A stretch of DNA of 64,000 bases from Poriferisodalis sp965116245 (GCA_965116245.1 OZ220497.1:2728001-2792000); one strand, 5' to 3'. Counted from the first letter of the stretch, positions 50,434 through 59,942 are shown. Numbers and translations are program-made. Notes: generated by a model not told the origin, from the sequence alone.

Positions 50434-51219
50434 CTAGCTGCGCGCGTGCTGGCGCGGCGCGGCAACTGCGGCAGTCACCTCAGCAACGATGCTGGCCGCG
50501 GCAGCGTCTGGGTCGGGCGCCGCTGTCACAGTTCGGCCTATGACCAGCAGGTCGGCCCCCGCTGCCAACGCCGATGTTGGTGTGGCGATACGACGCTGAT
50601 CGGCCGATGACGTTCCAGTGGTTCGGATGCCGGGCACCACGCGCAGCAGCCGCGGCGCTGCGGTTGAGACCGCAGGCAGATCAGTTGCCGCGCACACCAC
50701 ACCGCCGCAGCCAGCGTCACGGGCCAGCATCGCCCGTTCTGCCAACACTTCGGGCGGTGCTGCGGCTTGCGACGTCAGCACGGTCACACCAAGAGCTAGC
50801 GGCGCCACCAGTTCGGCCTTATGGACTGCGGTGCCCGCCTGTGCTTCGGAGGCGCCCTCGCGTAGACCGCGCACGCCAGCAGCCACCATGTCGGGACCGC
50901 CCTGGGTGTGGAGGGTCAGCAACCCGACGCCGAGTGCGCCAGCACGGTGAGCTGCACGCTCCACTGTGTTCGGTATGTCGTGAAGTTTGAGATCCAGGAA
51001 AACACGGCAACCCAACTCCGCTACATCGCGAACTATTCGGGGTCCTTCGGCCACAAACAGCTCCAAACCAATTTTTATGACACCGAAGGTCCGCACAAAG
51101 CGCTTTGCCAGCGCTAGGGCAGCCGTTCGGTTGGGAACGTCAAGCGCCAGAGCTAATCGATCTCGCACTGTTGCGTCCTCGAGCGTTGACGCTGCCGTGG
51201 CCGCATCTTGCTGACTCAA
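50434..51219 (-). CDS. pyrF: Orotidine 5'-phosphate decarboxylase
   Basis: 261 residues. LALDVPNRTAALALAKR at the start and the catalytic LDLKLHDIPNTVERAA with the Lys/Asp tetrad; C-terminal phosphate site GIRTTGTS...DLLVIGRTVTAAPD. Last step to UMP. The start is a TTG overlapping the pyrD stop (TTGA). Confidence 0.95.
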   Translation of the reverse strand: MSQQDAATAASTLEDATVRDRLALALDVPNRTAALALAKRFVRTFGVIKIGLELFVAEGPRIVRDVAELGCRVFLDLKLHDIPNTVERAAHRAGALGVGLLTLHTQGGPDMVAAGVRGLREGASEAQAGTAVHKAELVAPLALGVTVLTSQAAAPPEVLAERAMLARDAGCGGVVCAATDLPAVSTAAPRLLRVVPGIRTTGTSSADQRRIATPTSALAAGADLLVIGRTVTAAPDPDAAAASIVAEVTAAVAAPRQHARS

Positions 51220-52217
51220 CGCGTCCCTCCCCTACCAGACCCAGATCCAGTTACAGGTACAGTTTCGGTGGCTGCGTCGGGTGTGGACCGCGGCTTGTGA
51301 GCGCGTCCGATCAGCTCGCTGGCCGAATCAAAGCCATGGGCGGCGCACCATTTTCGCAGCCCATCAAGTACCTTGCGAGGTGCCCGAGGGTCCCAAAACG
51401 ACGCAGTACCGACCTGTACCGCACATGCACCCGCCGCCATTAGCTCTACTGCGTGTTCTCCCTGCGCCACTCCGCCAACGCCGACGATGGGTACTTCGCC
51501 TAGCGCCGCTCGAACGTCGTAGATGGCTCGCACTGCCACGGGTCGCATCGCGGGGCCCGACAGCCCCCCGCCGCCAGCACCAAGTGTCGGCTTAGCAGTG
51601 ACCGCATCTATCGACATGCCTAGCACGGTGTTGACGAGAGTCAGCGCGTCGGCTCCTGATTCCAGCGCTGCCCGCGCTACCTCTAGGAGGTCTGTGACGT
51701 TGGGGCTGAGCTTCGCCCAAACAGGCACTCCTGCAGCAGTGGAGGCGCGGATGGCATCTGCGGTAGCAGCGGGATCGCAGGCGAACATCTGACCGCGACC
51801 CTCAAGGTTGGGACAGCTAAGGTTCACTTCCAGCGCGGTGATGCCAGTTACGGCCAGCGCCGAGTCAGCCAGCATTTGTGCGGCTGCGGCGTACTCCTCC
51901 ACCGTGCGACCCCAGATGCTCACAACAACGCGGGCACCGCTGCGACGCAACAGCGGCAATTCGTGTTCCAGCCATGCCTGCATTCCTGGGTTTTGCAGGC
52001 CAACAGAGTTGAGCATCCCCGCTGGCGTGCCCACCAGTCGCGGCGCCGGATTACCGGCCCACACGAACGGCGACAGCGATTTGGTTACCACCGCTCCCAG
52101 CGAGGAGAGGTCAACGTAGGCGCCGATCTCGGTGCCGTATCCGGCGGTGCCAGAAGCAGTCATGATGGGGTTGGGTAACTCCACGCTGCCAATCCGTACG
52201 GCCATAGCGGTGTTCAT
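51216..52217 (-). CDS. pyrD: Dihydroorotate dehydrogenase, class 1B type
   Basis: 333 residues. NPIMTASGTAGYGTE, VTKSLSPFVWAGNPAPR, SVGLQNPGM, and NLSCPN with the catalytic Cys-type segment. Class 1B enzymes pair with PyrK for electron transfer to NAD; no pyrK is seen next to it, so its electron partner is unclear. ATG 52217; the 78-base gap to carB holds a 9-bp repeat. Confidence 0.92.
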   Translation of the reverse strand: MNTAMAVRIGSVELPNPIMTASGTAGYGTEIGAYVDLSSLGAVVTKSLSPFVWAGNPAPRLVGTPAGMLNSVGLQNPGMQAWLEHELPLLRRSGARVVVSIWGRTVEEYAAAAQMLADSALAVTGITALEVNLSCPNLEGRGQMFACDPAATADAIRASTAAGVPVWAKLSPNVTDLLEVARAALESGADALTLVNTVLGMSIDAVTAKPTLGAGGGGLSGPAMRPVAVRAIYDVRAALGEVPIVGVGGVAQGEHAVELMAAGACAVQVGTASFWDPRAPRKVLDGLRKWCAAHGFDSASELIGRAHKPRSTPDAATETVPVTGSGSGRGGTR

Positions 52218-52234
52218 GGCGTCACGCCAATTCT

Positions 52235-52261
52235 GTCAATGGCGTCAATGGCGTTAATGGC
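52235..52261. repeat. Three 9-bp units between carB and pyrD
   Basis: GTCAATGGC, GTCAATGGC, GTTAATGGC in direct succession, just upstream of pyrD in the pyr messenger. Confidence 0.85.
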
Positions 52262-52295
52262 GAACTTGCGGTCTTGGGTTCGCTGAGACTTGAGT

Positions 52296-55200
52296 TCAGG
52301 CACGGTCGCGCTGCATTGACGCGTCAAGTTCTGCGTGGAACTCTTGCAGTGGCCGCACGCGCAGACTGCTCGCCAGCCACTCTCGCAAACCGGTCGCCGC
52401 GGCACGCGCGGCTGCGATTGTCGTCAAACATGGCACGTGATGGGTGCGAGCTGCCGCACGAATGTGGTGACCGTCAAGTTGGGCGCCGCGCCCTCGCGGT
52501 GTGTTGACAACCAGATCTATTTGACCCGCCGAGATGAGCTGCACGGCGTCTTCACCGGGCGATGTCTCGCAACCATCCGCCGACAGCTTCGCTACCTCCA
52601 CGTCTACCGATACGCCACGACCGCGCAGGTATTCGGCAGTGCCAGCCGTCGCGGCGATTGCAAAGCCAAGTTCCCGCAGCTCACGGGCCGCCTCAAGCCC
52701 TTCGGCTTTGTCGCGGTCGGCCAGCGTGAACAGCACCGTGCCGCTCGACGGCAGCGTCTCACCGGCGGCCATCTGACTCTTGGCGAATGCGAGCGCGAAG
52801 TTGGCATCTATGCCCATGACCTCGCCGGTGGAGCGCATTTCGGGCCCCAACACGGTGTCCACCGAAGGAAATCGGTTGAACGGCAACACTGCCTCTTTAA
52901 CCGCAACGTGACTCGGCCCGCTCGCATACTCGGCCAGCCGCCCATCGTATGCCCACTCGGGCAGCACTCCGGCGGCCACCAGCTCATCCAGCGTTTCGCC
53001 TGCCATTACGCGGGCCCCCGCAGTCGCCAGTGGCACACCCGTCGCCTTGGCTACAAACGGAACAGTGCGTGACGCCCGCGGATTCGCCTCAATCACGTAA
53101 ACCTCTCCGGCCTTCACGGCGAACTGCACGTTCAGCAACCCGACCACGTCCAACGCTTCGGCCAAGCGACGGGTGTAGGCAATGATCGTCTGTTGCGTTG
53201 CTTCGCTCAAGCTCGGCGGCGGGATCGCACAGGCGCTGTCTCCTGAGTGAACACCAGCCTGCTCAACGTGTTCCATGATGCCGCCGAGCATCCAGTTACC
53301 GACGCGATCCCGCAGCGAATCAACGTCAACCTCAACTGCGTCCTCCAAGAAGCGGTCCACAAGTACTGGCCGCTCCGCCGACAGCCCGCCTTCGCGCCCC
53401 AGCGAAGAGAACTGCGCCAGTTCGGACATGGCGGCAGCTAGTTCGTCTTGGTCGTATACGACCGTCATGGCCCGGCCACCCAGCACGTAGCTGGGACGCA
53501 CCAACGCAGGAAAGCCGATCTGTTCGCAAATGGCAGCGGCGCCAGCAAGATCAACTGCGGTACCACCGGGTGGCTGTGGAATGTCAAGCTCGGCGCACAG
53601 CGCGTTCCAGCGCTCGCGATCTTCGGCCAAGTCAATTGAATCTGCCGGTGTGCCGCGCACCAGAGCTGCGGGCAACGCCGCGGCCAGCTTCAGTGGTGTC
53701 TGACCACCGAGGCTGACAATGACCCCGACTGGATCTTCGGCGTCAATGACGTTGAGGACATCTTCGGTAGTGAGCGGTTCGAAGTAGAGGCGGTCTGATG
53801 TGTCGTAGTCGGTGGAAACCGTCTCGGGGTTGCAGTTCACCATCACGGTCTCATAACCAGCGTCGCGCAAGGCGAAGCTGGCATGTACGCAGCAGTAATC
53901 AAACTCGATGCCCTGGCCGATGCGATTCGGCCCCGAGCCCAAAATGATCATGCGGGGGCGGGTACCCGGACGTATCTCGTCCTCGTCCTCATAAGTGGAG
54001 TAGTGGTATGGCGTGTGGGCATCAAACTCAGCCGCGCAGGTATCCACCGTCTTGAACGTGGCGCGTACACCGGCTTGTAGGCGCGCTTCGCGCACCTCGG
54101 ATTCGCAGATGTTCCAGAGCCAAGCGAGCTGTGCGTCGGCGAAGCCGAGCTGTTTGGCGCGACGCCACGAGCGGCGGCCCATGCCAGCTAACCCACCGAT
54201 TTCTTCCAGCGCCGCCCGTTCATCAACAATGGCAAGCATCTGGTCCACAAACCACGGGTCCACCCCGGTTGCGTCACATATTGCATCCGGGTCAACGCCT
54301 CGCCGCAGCAGCTCGCCCATTTCGAAGATTCGCTCGGGCGTAGCTACATGCACAGACTCAAGTAGCTCGGCGGTGGACCGCTCGGCGTACTGCACTTCGC
54401 CCGCGTCGGCGTTCAGGCCGAACCGGCCCTGCTCCAGGCTGCGCAGGGCCTTTTGCAAGCTCTCACCGAAAGTGCGCCCGATGGCCATTACCTCGCCAAC
54501 GGATTGCATCTGTGGCCCCAGCACGGGCGCTGCGCCGGGGAGCTTCTCAAACGCCCAGCGAGGAATCTTGGTTACGACGTAGTCAATGGTCGGCTCGAAG
54601 CTGGCGGGAGTCTCGCCGGTGATGTCGTTGCGGATCTCATCTAGCGTGTAGCCCACCGCGAGGCGCGCAGCGATCTTGGCGATAGGGAAGCCAGTCGCTT
54701 TCGACGCCAGCGCGGAGCTGCGACTTACCCGAGGGTTCATCTCGATGATGATCTGCTCGCCGTTCTCAGGATTCACTGCGAACTGCACGTTGGAGCCGCC
54801 CGTCTCCACACCGATGCGGCGAATACAGGCAAACGCGGAGTCGCGCATCTGCTGATACTCAAAGTCAGACAACGTCTGTGTCGGTGCGACCGTGATGGAG
54901 TCGCCCGTGTGGACACCCATAGCGTCGAAGTTCTCGATAGCGCAGATCACCACGCAGTTGTCGGCGCGGTCGCGCATTACTTCAAGCTCGAACTCCTTCC
55001 AGCCCTTCACCGACTGCTCGATAAGAATCTCGTTGATGGGGCTGGCGTCGAGTCCTGCGGCTGCGGCGAGTTCAAACTCTTGGTCAGTAGTAGCGAAACC
55101 GGTCCCTTGACCACCCAGGATGTAGGCGGGTCGGATGATGACCGGCAGGCCAATCTCGTCTCGGGCACGGCGAGCCGCGTCCATGGAGTGCGCTATAGCC

Positions 55201-55637
55201 GAGCGGGCGCACTGAAGCCCGATTTCGGTCATTGCCTGGCGAAAGCGGTCACGATCCTCGGCGGTGTCGATGGCTGACTCCGACGCCCCAATCATCTCGA
55301 CGCCGTAACGCTCCAGCACGCCACTACTGGACAGCTCAGTAGCCAGGTTCAAAGCCGTTTGGCCACCCAGTGTGGGCAGCAGTGCGTCGGGTCGTTCGCG
55401 GGCGATTATGGCTTCAAGCACTTTGGCGTCGAGCGGTTCCACGTAGGTGGCGTCTGCGAACTCCGGGTCGGTCATGATCGTGGCCGGATTCGAGTTGGCC
55501 AGGATCACCCTGTAGCCCTCTTGACGCAACACTCGACAGGCTTGAGTGCCTGAGTAGTCAAACTCACATGCTTGCCCGATGACGATGGGTCCCGAACCAA
55601 TAATCAACACGGTGTTAATGTCGTCGCGGCGCGGCAT
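52296..55637 (-). CDS. carB: Carbamoyl-phosphate synthase large subunit
   Basis: 1113 residues. Two homologous halves: the first ATP-grasp near VIIRPAYILGGQGTGF and EVMRDRADNCVVI, the second near ALVRPSYVLGGRAMTVVYD; PRVSRSSALASKATG and PRASRTVPFVAKATG are the paired motifs. The C-terminal MGS-like allosteric domain begins about residue 960 (TVLFTLADRDK). Supplies carbamoyl phosphate for both pyrimidines and arginine. No tandem repeats inside it. ATG shares one base with the carA stop. Confidence 0.97.
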   Translation of the reverse strand: MPRRDDINTVLIIGSGPIVIGQACEFDYSGTQACRVLRQEGYRVILANSNPATIMTDPEFADATYVEPLDAKVLEAIIARERPDALLPTLGGQTALNLATELSSSGVLERYGVEMIGASESAIDTAEDRDRFRQAMTEIGLQCARSAIAHSMDAARRARDEIGLPVIIRPAYILGGQGTGFATTDQEFELAAAAGLDASPINEILIEQSVKGWKEFELEVMRDRADNCVVICAIENFDAMGVHTGDSITVAPTQTLSDFEYQQMRDSAFACIRRIGVETGGSNVQFAVNPENGEQIIIEMNPRVSRSSALASKATGFPIAKIAARLAVGYTLDEIRNDITGETPASFEPTIDYVVTKIPRWAFEKLPGAAPVLGPQMQSVGEVMAIGRTFGESLQKALRSLEQGRFGLNADAGEVQYAERSTAELLESVHVATPERIFEMGELLRRGVDPDAICDATGVDPWFVDQMLAIVDERAALEEIGGLAGMGRRSWRRAKQLGFADAQLAWLWNICESEVREARLQAGVRATFKTVDTCAAEFDAHTPYHYSTYEDEDEIRPGTRPRMIILGSGPNRIGQGIEFDYCCVHASFALRDAGYETVMVNCNPETVSTDYDTSDRLYFEPLTTEDVLNVIDAEDPVGVIVSLGGQTPLKLAAALPAALVRGTPADSIDLAEDRERWNALCAELDIPQPPGGTAVDLAGAAAICEQIGFPALVRPSYVLGGRAMTVVYDQDELAAAMSELAQFSSLGREGGLSAERPVLVDRFLEDAVEVDVDSLRDRVGNWMLGGIMEHVEQAGVHSGDSACAIPPPSLSEATQQTIIAYTRRLAEALDVVGLLNVQFAVKAGEVYVIEANPRASRTVPFVAKATGVPLATAGARVMAGETLDELVAAGVLPEWAYDGRLAEYASGPSHVAVKEAVLPFNRFPSVDTVLGPEMRSTGEVMGIDANFALAFAKSQMAAGETLPSSGTVLFTLADRDKAEGLEAARELRELGFAIAATAGTAEYLRGRGVSVDVEVAKLSADGCETSPGEDAVQLISAGQIDLVVNTPRGRGAQLDGHHIRAAARTHHVPCLTTIAAARAAATGLREWLASSLRVRPLQEFHAELDASMQRDRA

Positions 55638-56824
55638 CAGACAGTCCCTCGCGACGGAGTGCTGGACATCGGCGTGGTTCGGGCACCGTTGCTGAACGAC
55701 GACATGAGGTCATCGAAACGGTCAAACAGGTAGCGCGAGTCGTGCGGGCCGGGGCTGGCTTCGGGGTGATACTGCACTGCGAATGCCGGTATGTCTCGGC
55801 AGGCGAACCCTTCGAGTGAGCCGTCGTTGAGACAGACGTGGGTTTCGTCCACGCCCGGCACTGAGCCGGACTCAATGGCGAAGTTGTGGTTCTGGCTGGT
55901 TATCTCGACACGTCCGGTGGATTCGTCTCGCACCGGCACATTGCCACCGTGATGGCCGAACGGCAGTTTGTAGGAGCGACCGCCCAACGCCAGCCCCAGC
56001 ACCTGCTGTCCGAGGCAGATGCCGAAGATCGGCACTTTGCCAAGCAGCTCGGCGAGCGCGTCGGTTACGCCACCGGCCATCTTTGGGTCACCCGGTCCGT
56101 TTGAGAGGAACACTCCGTCTGGCTCGTGGGCGAGCACATCTGACGCTGTGGTTGCAGCGGGCACAACCTGCACTGTGGCGATGCGCCCCAAGTTGGCTGC
56201 TATGGCACGCTTCATACCCAGGTCGTAGGCCACCACGCGCCATGGCCCATCGCCAACGGTGTAGGGCTCGGCCGTGGTGACTTCGCTGACGAGATCCACA
56301 CCGGAGGTACCGGGCTCGGCGAGCGCCGCTTCGGCCAGTCGGCTCAGCGCTTCGTTGTCAACCACCGGCCCGAACGCGGCGGGCATTGCACCGAAGTCTC
56401 GAACATGGCGAGTGAGGCGACGCGTGTCGATTCCCGCGATACCAGCGATGCCGTGTCGTGCAAGGTATGCGTCTAGATCGCTGTCTGAGCGCCAGTTGGA
56501 GCGCCGGCGAGCCAGATCGCGGATGACCACCCCCCGACAATGCGGATGGCGTGACTCCGCATCGGCAGTTGTGGTGCCGTAGTTGCCGATGTGCGGGTAG
56601 GTGAACGCGATTATTTGACCCGCATAGGAAGGATCGGTAATGACCTCCTGGTAGCCGGTCATAACAGTGTTGAACACGACTTCGCCTGAGGCAATGCCGC
56701 CAGCCTCATTCGGCTCTGCCGCTGGCTCTGCGTCCAGCGATGCTCCGATCATCTCTCCCTCAAAGACAGTGCCATCTGCAAGCACGAGTGCGCCTGGGGT
56801 GGGGCGATCTGAGCTAGTGGTCAT
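55637..56824 (-). CDS. carA: Carbamoyl-phosphate synthase small subunit
   Basis: 395 residues. N-domain ALVLADGTVFEGEMIG, FNTVMTGYQEVITDPSYAGQII; the glutaminase has the nucleophile in IFGICLGQQVLGLALGG and His/Glu in HPEASPGPHD. The conserved GHQ next to the nucleophile is GQQ here. ATG 56824 overlaps the pyrC-like stop (ATGA). Confidence 0.96.
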   Translation of the reverse strand: MTTSSDRPTPGALVLADGTVFEGEMIGASLDAEPAAEPNEAGGIASGEVVFNTVMTGYQEVITDPSYAGQIIAFTYPHIGNYGTTTADAESRHPHCRGVVIRDLARRRSNWRSDSDLDAYLARHGIAGIAGIDTRRLTRHVRDFGAMPAAFGPVVDNEALSRLAEAALAEPGTSGVDLVSEVTTAEPYTVGDGPWRVVAYDLGMKRAIAANLGRIATVQVVPAATTASDVLAHEPDGVFLSNGPGDPKMAGGVTDALAELLGKVPIFGICLGQQVLGLALGGRSYKLPFGHHGGNVPVRDESTGRVEITSQNHNFAIESGSVPGVDETHVCLNDGSLEGFACRDIPAFAVQYHPEASPGPHDSRYLFDRFDDLMSSFSNGARTTPMSSTPSRGTV

Positions 56825-58263
56825 TTCTTGGTTCCTACAGTGAGTCCAGCGGGCGCGACGGGGGCGGCGGGCGCGGCGACGGTATCGGTAGAGCTGCAAA
56901 GCGCGCCGTCGATTACAACCGCTCGTCCAGCCACGATGGTTGAGACCACCATCGCGCTCATCTGGCGGTGCCGATGCGGTGTGTTGCGCGCCATCGAGAT
57001 TGAGCCACGCTCTGCCAGTCTCCAAGGTCTCTCGAGGTCAATGATCACCAGGTTCGCTGGCTCCCCGGGCTTGATCGCGGCGCCGCCTAGATGGGTAGCT
57101 CCCACAAGTTGGGCGGGTCGCCAAGCGAGCGCGTCAAACGCTGCCTCGAGACTGATTTCTGGGTGGCCAAGAACGATCGCAGCGCAGGTTTCGAGTCCCA
57201 CCACACCAGGCGGCGCCTCATCAAAGGGCAAGTCCTTGGCTTGAGGCGGTATGGGCGTGTGGCCGCTCACAATCGCGTCAATCGTGCGGTCATTGACGCC
57301 AGCGACTAGGGCGTGGCGGTCCGCTGCAGTGCGGTACGGCGGCTCTGCCCGCATAAACGTGTCGTAGTCCGCGGCATCGGCATCAACGAAGAGCAAGTGC
57401 TCCGCGGTAACCGAGGCAGACACGTCAACACCCTCTGACTTCGCGGCACGCACCAACTCCACTGTGCGGGCTGCGCTGATTCGATCCAGATGCAATCGGC
57501 CGCCGGTGAGTCTGGCGACACTGATGGCAGCGGCAGCGGCCAGCTCTTCTGAAGCCGTTGGTTCGCCTGCGAGGCCCATTCGTGCCGACACGGCGCCTTC
57601 GGCCATCGCAGCGTTCGCTCCTAGCTGGACGCTGGCCGGACGCACCGACACTGTTCCGCCCAACGGCGTGGCGTACTGAAGGGCCCGGCGCAACAACCCA
57701 GCGTGCGAGAGCGGCGCCACATCGGTGAACCAACGAACGCCAGCGTCTGCGAGCTCAGCCATGGGAGACAATCGATTACCCGCCCGATCAGCGCTAATCG
57801 TGGCTGCCGCAATGACAGCGCAGGGCCCGGCTGCAGCGAGGCGTTGTAGCTCAGCGAGCTGGCCCAACCGGTCAAGCGGCGGGTCGGTATCGGGCTGCGC
57901 TAGCACCGCCGTGAAGCCTCCCAACACCGCAGCCGTTGTAGCGCTGGCCACGGTCTCGGCTTCTTCGTTGCCCGGTTCGCCGAGTCGACTGAACAGGTCC
58001 ACCAACCCTGAGGCCACAACACATCCACTCGCGTCAATAACTGTGCCTGCTTCGGGACGACCGCTGCTTGACGGCAACACAGCGTTTGATGGCGATACAG
58101 CGCTTGGCGGCGATACGGCCACAATCTGGCCGTTGGCCACGGTGATGTCGGCGCGGCGTCGACCGGAGCGGTCAACGATCTCACCACCTGCAAGCAGCAG
58201 CGGCGCTGGCGCCGACAAAGTCTGCGCTTGCGATGTTCCCGCGAACTCGGCCATCTCAGCCAT
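56821..58263 (-). CDS. Dihydroorotase homologue that has lost its metal site
   Basis: 480 residues with the overall dihydroorotase layout (LLLAGGEIVDRSG, VIDASGCVVASGLVDL, LGLAGEP, EPPYRTAADRHALVAG, FDEAPPGVVGLET), but the zinc ligands are gone. The DxHxHxREPG motif is DLFSRLGEPG (F91, R93); the HAED His region is VRPAS; the H-V-S-T His position is Arg261; TDHAPH is SGHTPI (Gly334). Only FTD (Asp181) of the core set remains, and the substrate Asn of KxNPPLR is changed. It is therefore probably non-catalytic, like the inactive dihydroorotases that assemble with aspartate transcarbamoylase in some bacteria. Overlaps pyrB and carA. An 18-bp repeat lies at residues about 50-67. Confidence 0.9.
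   Translation of the reverse strand: MAEMAEFAGTSQAQTLSAPAPLLLAGGEIVDRSGRRRADITVANGQIVAVSPPSAVSPSNAVLPSSSGRPEAGTVIDASGCVVASGLVDLFSRLGEPGNEEAETVASATTAAVLGGFTAVLAQPDTDPPLDRLGQLAELQRLAAAGPCAVIAAATISADRAGNRLSPMAELADAGVRWFTDVAPLSHAGLLRRALQYATPLGGTVSVRPASVQLGANAAMAEGAVSARMGLAGEPTASEELAAAAAISVARLTGGRLHLDRISAARTVELVRAAKSEGVDVSASVTAEHLLFVDADAADYDTFMRAEPPYRTAADRHALVAGVNDRTIDAIVSGHTPIPPQAKDLPFDEAPPGVVGLETCAAIVLGHPEISLEAAFDALAWRPAQLVGATHLGGAAIKPGEPANLVIIDLERPWRLAERGSISMARNTPHRHRQMSAMVVSTIVAGRAVVIDGALCSSTDTVAAPAAPVAPAGLTVGTKK
58070..58123 (-). repeat. Three 18-bp units in the pyrC-like gene
   Basis: Plus-strand units share GGC-A/G-A-C/T-ACAGC. They encode A-V-S/L-P-x-x hexapeptides near the N-terminus, close to those in PheT. 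Confidence 0.9.
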
Positions 58264-59356
58264 TGCTGAGGATCTTCGGCTCAGCGGTGGTTACCGCGTC
58301 GGCGAACGCGTTTTCGCTGTGCAGGACTGCGCCGGAACCAATAAGGCGGAACAGAACTGCCATGCGAGCTGCCACGCCGTGGGACACTTGCTGGGTGACC
58401 AGCATTCGATTAGTGGCAAGGTCTTCACATACCGCGCCCGCTATTTCGATGCCGCGGTTCATTGGCCCCGGATGAGTAACGACAGCACCGGGACGTAAAC
58501 GTTGAGCTCGCTGGGCAGTGAGGCCGTAGCGGGCCACATACTCCGGAATCGATCCGATGAGACCGTCAACCATGCGTTCTCGTTGGCAACGAAGCAGGCC
58601 CACCACGTCTAGCTGGTCAAGCACTTCGTCGAGACTGTGAGATACGTCAACGCGTGCAGCGGCGTCGGCACTTAGCCAGTCGTCTAGCCAGTCACGCGGC
58701 CATGCAGGCAACAAGGTAGGTGGCGCTATGAGTACGACGCGCGCACCGAGTGCGGTGTAAGCCTCAATGTCGCTGCGTGCAACGCGACTATGGGTGATGT
58801 CACCCACGATGCCTATGAAAAGCGCCGACAGCGTTGGCTCGCTGAGGGCCCCCACGTCCCCGTCTGTGCTCACTGCTACACGCTGTTCGCCGATGGTCAT
58901 GGGGTTGAAATGGCGCCACAGCGTGTAGGCGTCCTGTAGTCCCTGAGTGGGGTGTGCATGCCAGCCATCGCCGCCATTGAGGACAGCCACACCGTCGTCG
59001 GCCCAGCGCGCCATCTGTGCGGGCACACCCGCGCTGCGATGGCGAACCACGGCCGCGTCGATGCCCATAGCCTGAACGGTCTCGAACGTATCGCGCAACG
59101 ATTCGCCCTTAGCCAGCGATGAGGAAGCTGCAGAAAAGCTGAGCACATCGGCCGAGAGCCGTTTGGCGGCAGTCTCAAACGAAAGTCGGGTGCGGGTCGA
59201 TTCTTCAAAGAAGAGCGTGGCCACTGTGCGCCCTCGCAACGCAGGCACCTTGGGAATAGGCCGACGGCTCACTTCAACAAAGCGATCGGTCAACTTCAAC
59301 ATTTCGGCGATGCCCTCGGCGCCGAGTTCGCTCAGCGTCAGCAGGTGCTGGCTCAC
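58256..59356 (-). CDS. pyrB: Aspartate transcarbamoylase catalytic chain
   Basis: 366 residues. Carbamoyl-phosphate loop STRTRLSFETAA, LAKGESLRDT, HPTQGLQDAYTL, VVGDITHSRVARS-type block, and aspartate loops TQRAQRLRPGAVVTHPGPMNRG. Compared with family members it has about 18 extra residues (around RVAVSTDGDVGALSEP) just before IVGDITHSRV, and a longer C-terminus. No pyrI is seen. GTG overlaps the pyrR stop. It likely forms a complex with the inactive PyrC-like protein encoded next. Confidence 0.94.
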   Translation of the reverse strand: MSQHLLTLSELGAEGIAEMLKLTDRFVEVSRRPIPKVPALRGRTVATLFFEESTRTRLSFETAAKRLSADVLSFSAASSSLAKGESLRDTFETVQAMGIDAAVVRHRSAGVPAQMARWADDGVAVLNGGDGWHAHPTQGLQDAYTLWRHFNPMTIGEQRVAVSTDGDVGALSEPTLSALFIGIVGDITHSRVARSDIEAYTALGARVVLIAPPTLLPAWPRDWLDDWLSADAAARVDVSHSLDEVLDQLDVVGLLRCQRERMVDGLIGSIPEYVARYGLTAQRAQRLRPGAVVTHPGPMNRGIEIAGAVCEDLATNRMLVTQQVSHGVAARMAVLFRLIGSGAVLHSENAFADAVTTAEPKILSNG

Positions 59357-59919
59357 TTGCGCATTTCCCCCAGCAACACGCCTTCCAGGCTTACGTCCAC
59401 CATCTCCTCGCGGCTCGTGGGCAGGTTCTTTCCGACGAAGTCTGGTCGGATGGGCAGCTCTCGATGGCCGCGGTCGATGATTACAGCTAGCTGCACGGCT
59501 CGGGGCCGTCCAAAGTCGTTGAGGGCATCCAGCGCAGCGCGGATGGTGCGGCCGGTGAACAGAACATCGTCAACCAGCACGACCGTCATGCCATCAAGGT
59601 CGAAAGGAATGTCGGTGACGGCTTCGGCCATGACTGGCCGCAGGCCTATGTCGTCGCGGTGCATCACCACATCGAGCGTCCCGAATGGCACATCGGTGCC
59701 TTCGATCTCAAACAGCATGCGCACAATCCGGAGCGCTACCTGCACACCGCCGGTCTGCAGGCCCACAACTGCTACATCGTCAAGACCGCTGTTGCGTTCA
59801 ATGATCTCGTGGCCGATGCGCGTCAGCGCTCTATGTACGCCACTGGCATCAAGGACGGTGCTTCGCGCGACGAAAACGCCCCCGTACGGGGGCGTCATGC
59901 GTCTTTCGCGATCTGCCAC
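59353..59919 (-). CDS. pyrR: PyrR, pyr mRNA-binding attenuator / uracil phosphoribosyltransferase
   Basis: 188 residues. RALTRIGHEIIERN, VGLQTGGVQVALR and the PRPP motif VVLVDDVLFTGRTIRAALDAL are typical. The GTG at 59919 has a strong AGGAAGGA site seven bases upstream; an ATG at 59898 is the alternative. A consensus PyrR-binding loop lies about ten bases above that ribosome site, and a perfect 20-bp palindrome covers codons about 9-15. So it probably regulates its own operon when UMP is plentiful. Confidence 0.95.
   Translation of the reverse strand: MADRERRMTPPYGGVFVARSTVLDASGVHRALTRIGHEIIERNSGLDDVAVVGLQTGGVQVALRIVRMLFEIEGTDVPFGTLDVVMHRDDIGLRPVMAEAVTDIPFDLDGMTVVLVDDVLFTGRTIRAALDALNDFGRPRAVQLAVIIDRGHRELPIRPDFVGKNLPTSREEMVDVSLEGVLLGEMRK
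59876..59895 (-). terminator. Perfect 20-bp palindrome with T run inside the start of pyrR
   Basis: On the minus strand the arms ACGCCCCC and GGGGGCGT flank GTAC and are followed by TTTC, the look of an intrinsic terminator or attenuator stem. It is within the pyrR coding sequence, right after the internal ATG. It may terminate or block translation when the PyrR loop upstream is bound; the T run is short. Confidence 0.5.
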
Positions 59920-59942
59920 GCGCGGATCCTTCCTCTCCGTTT

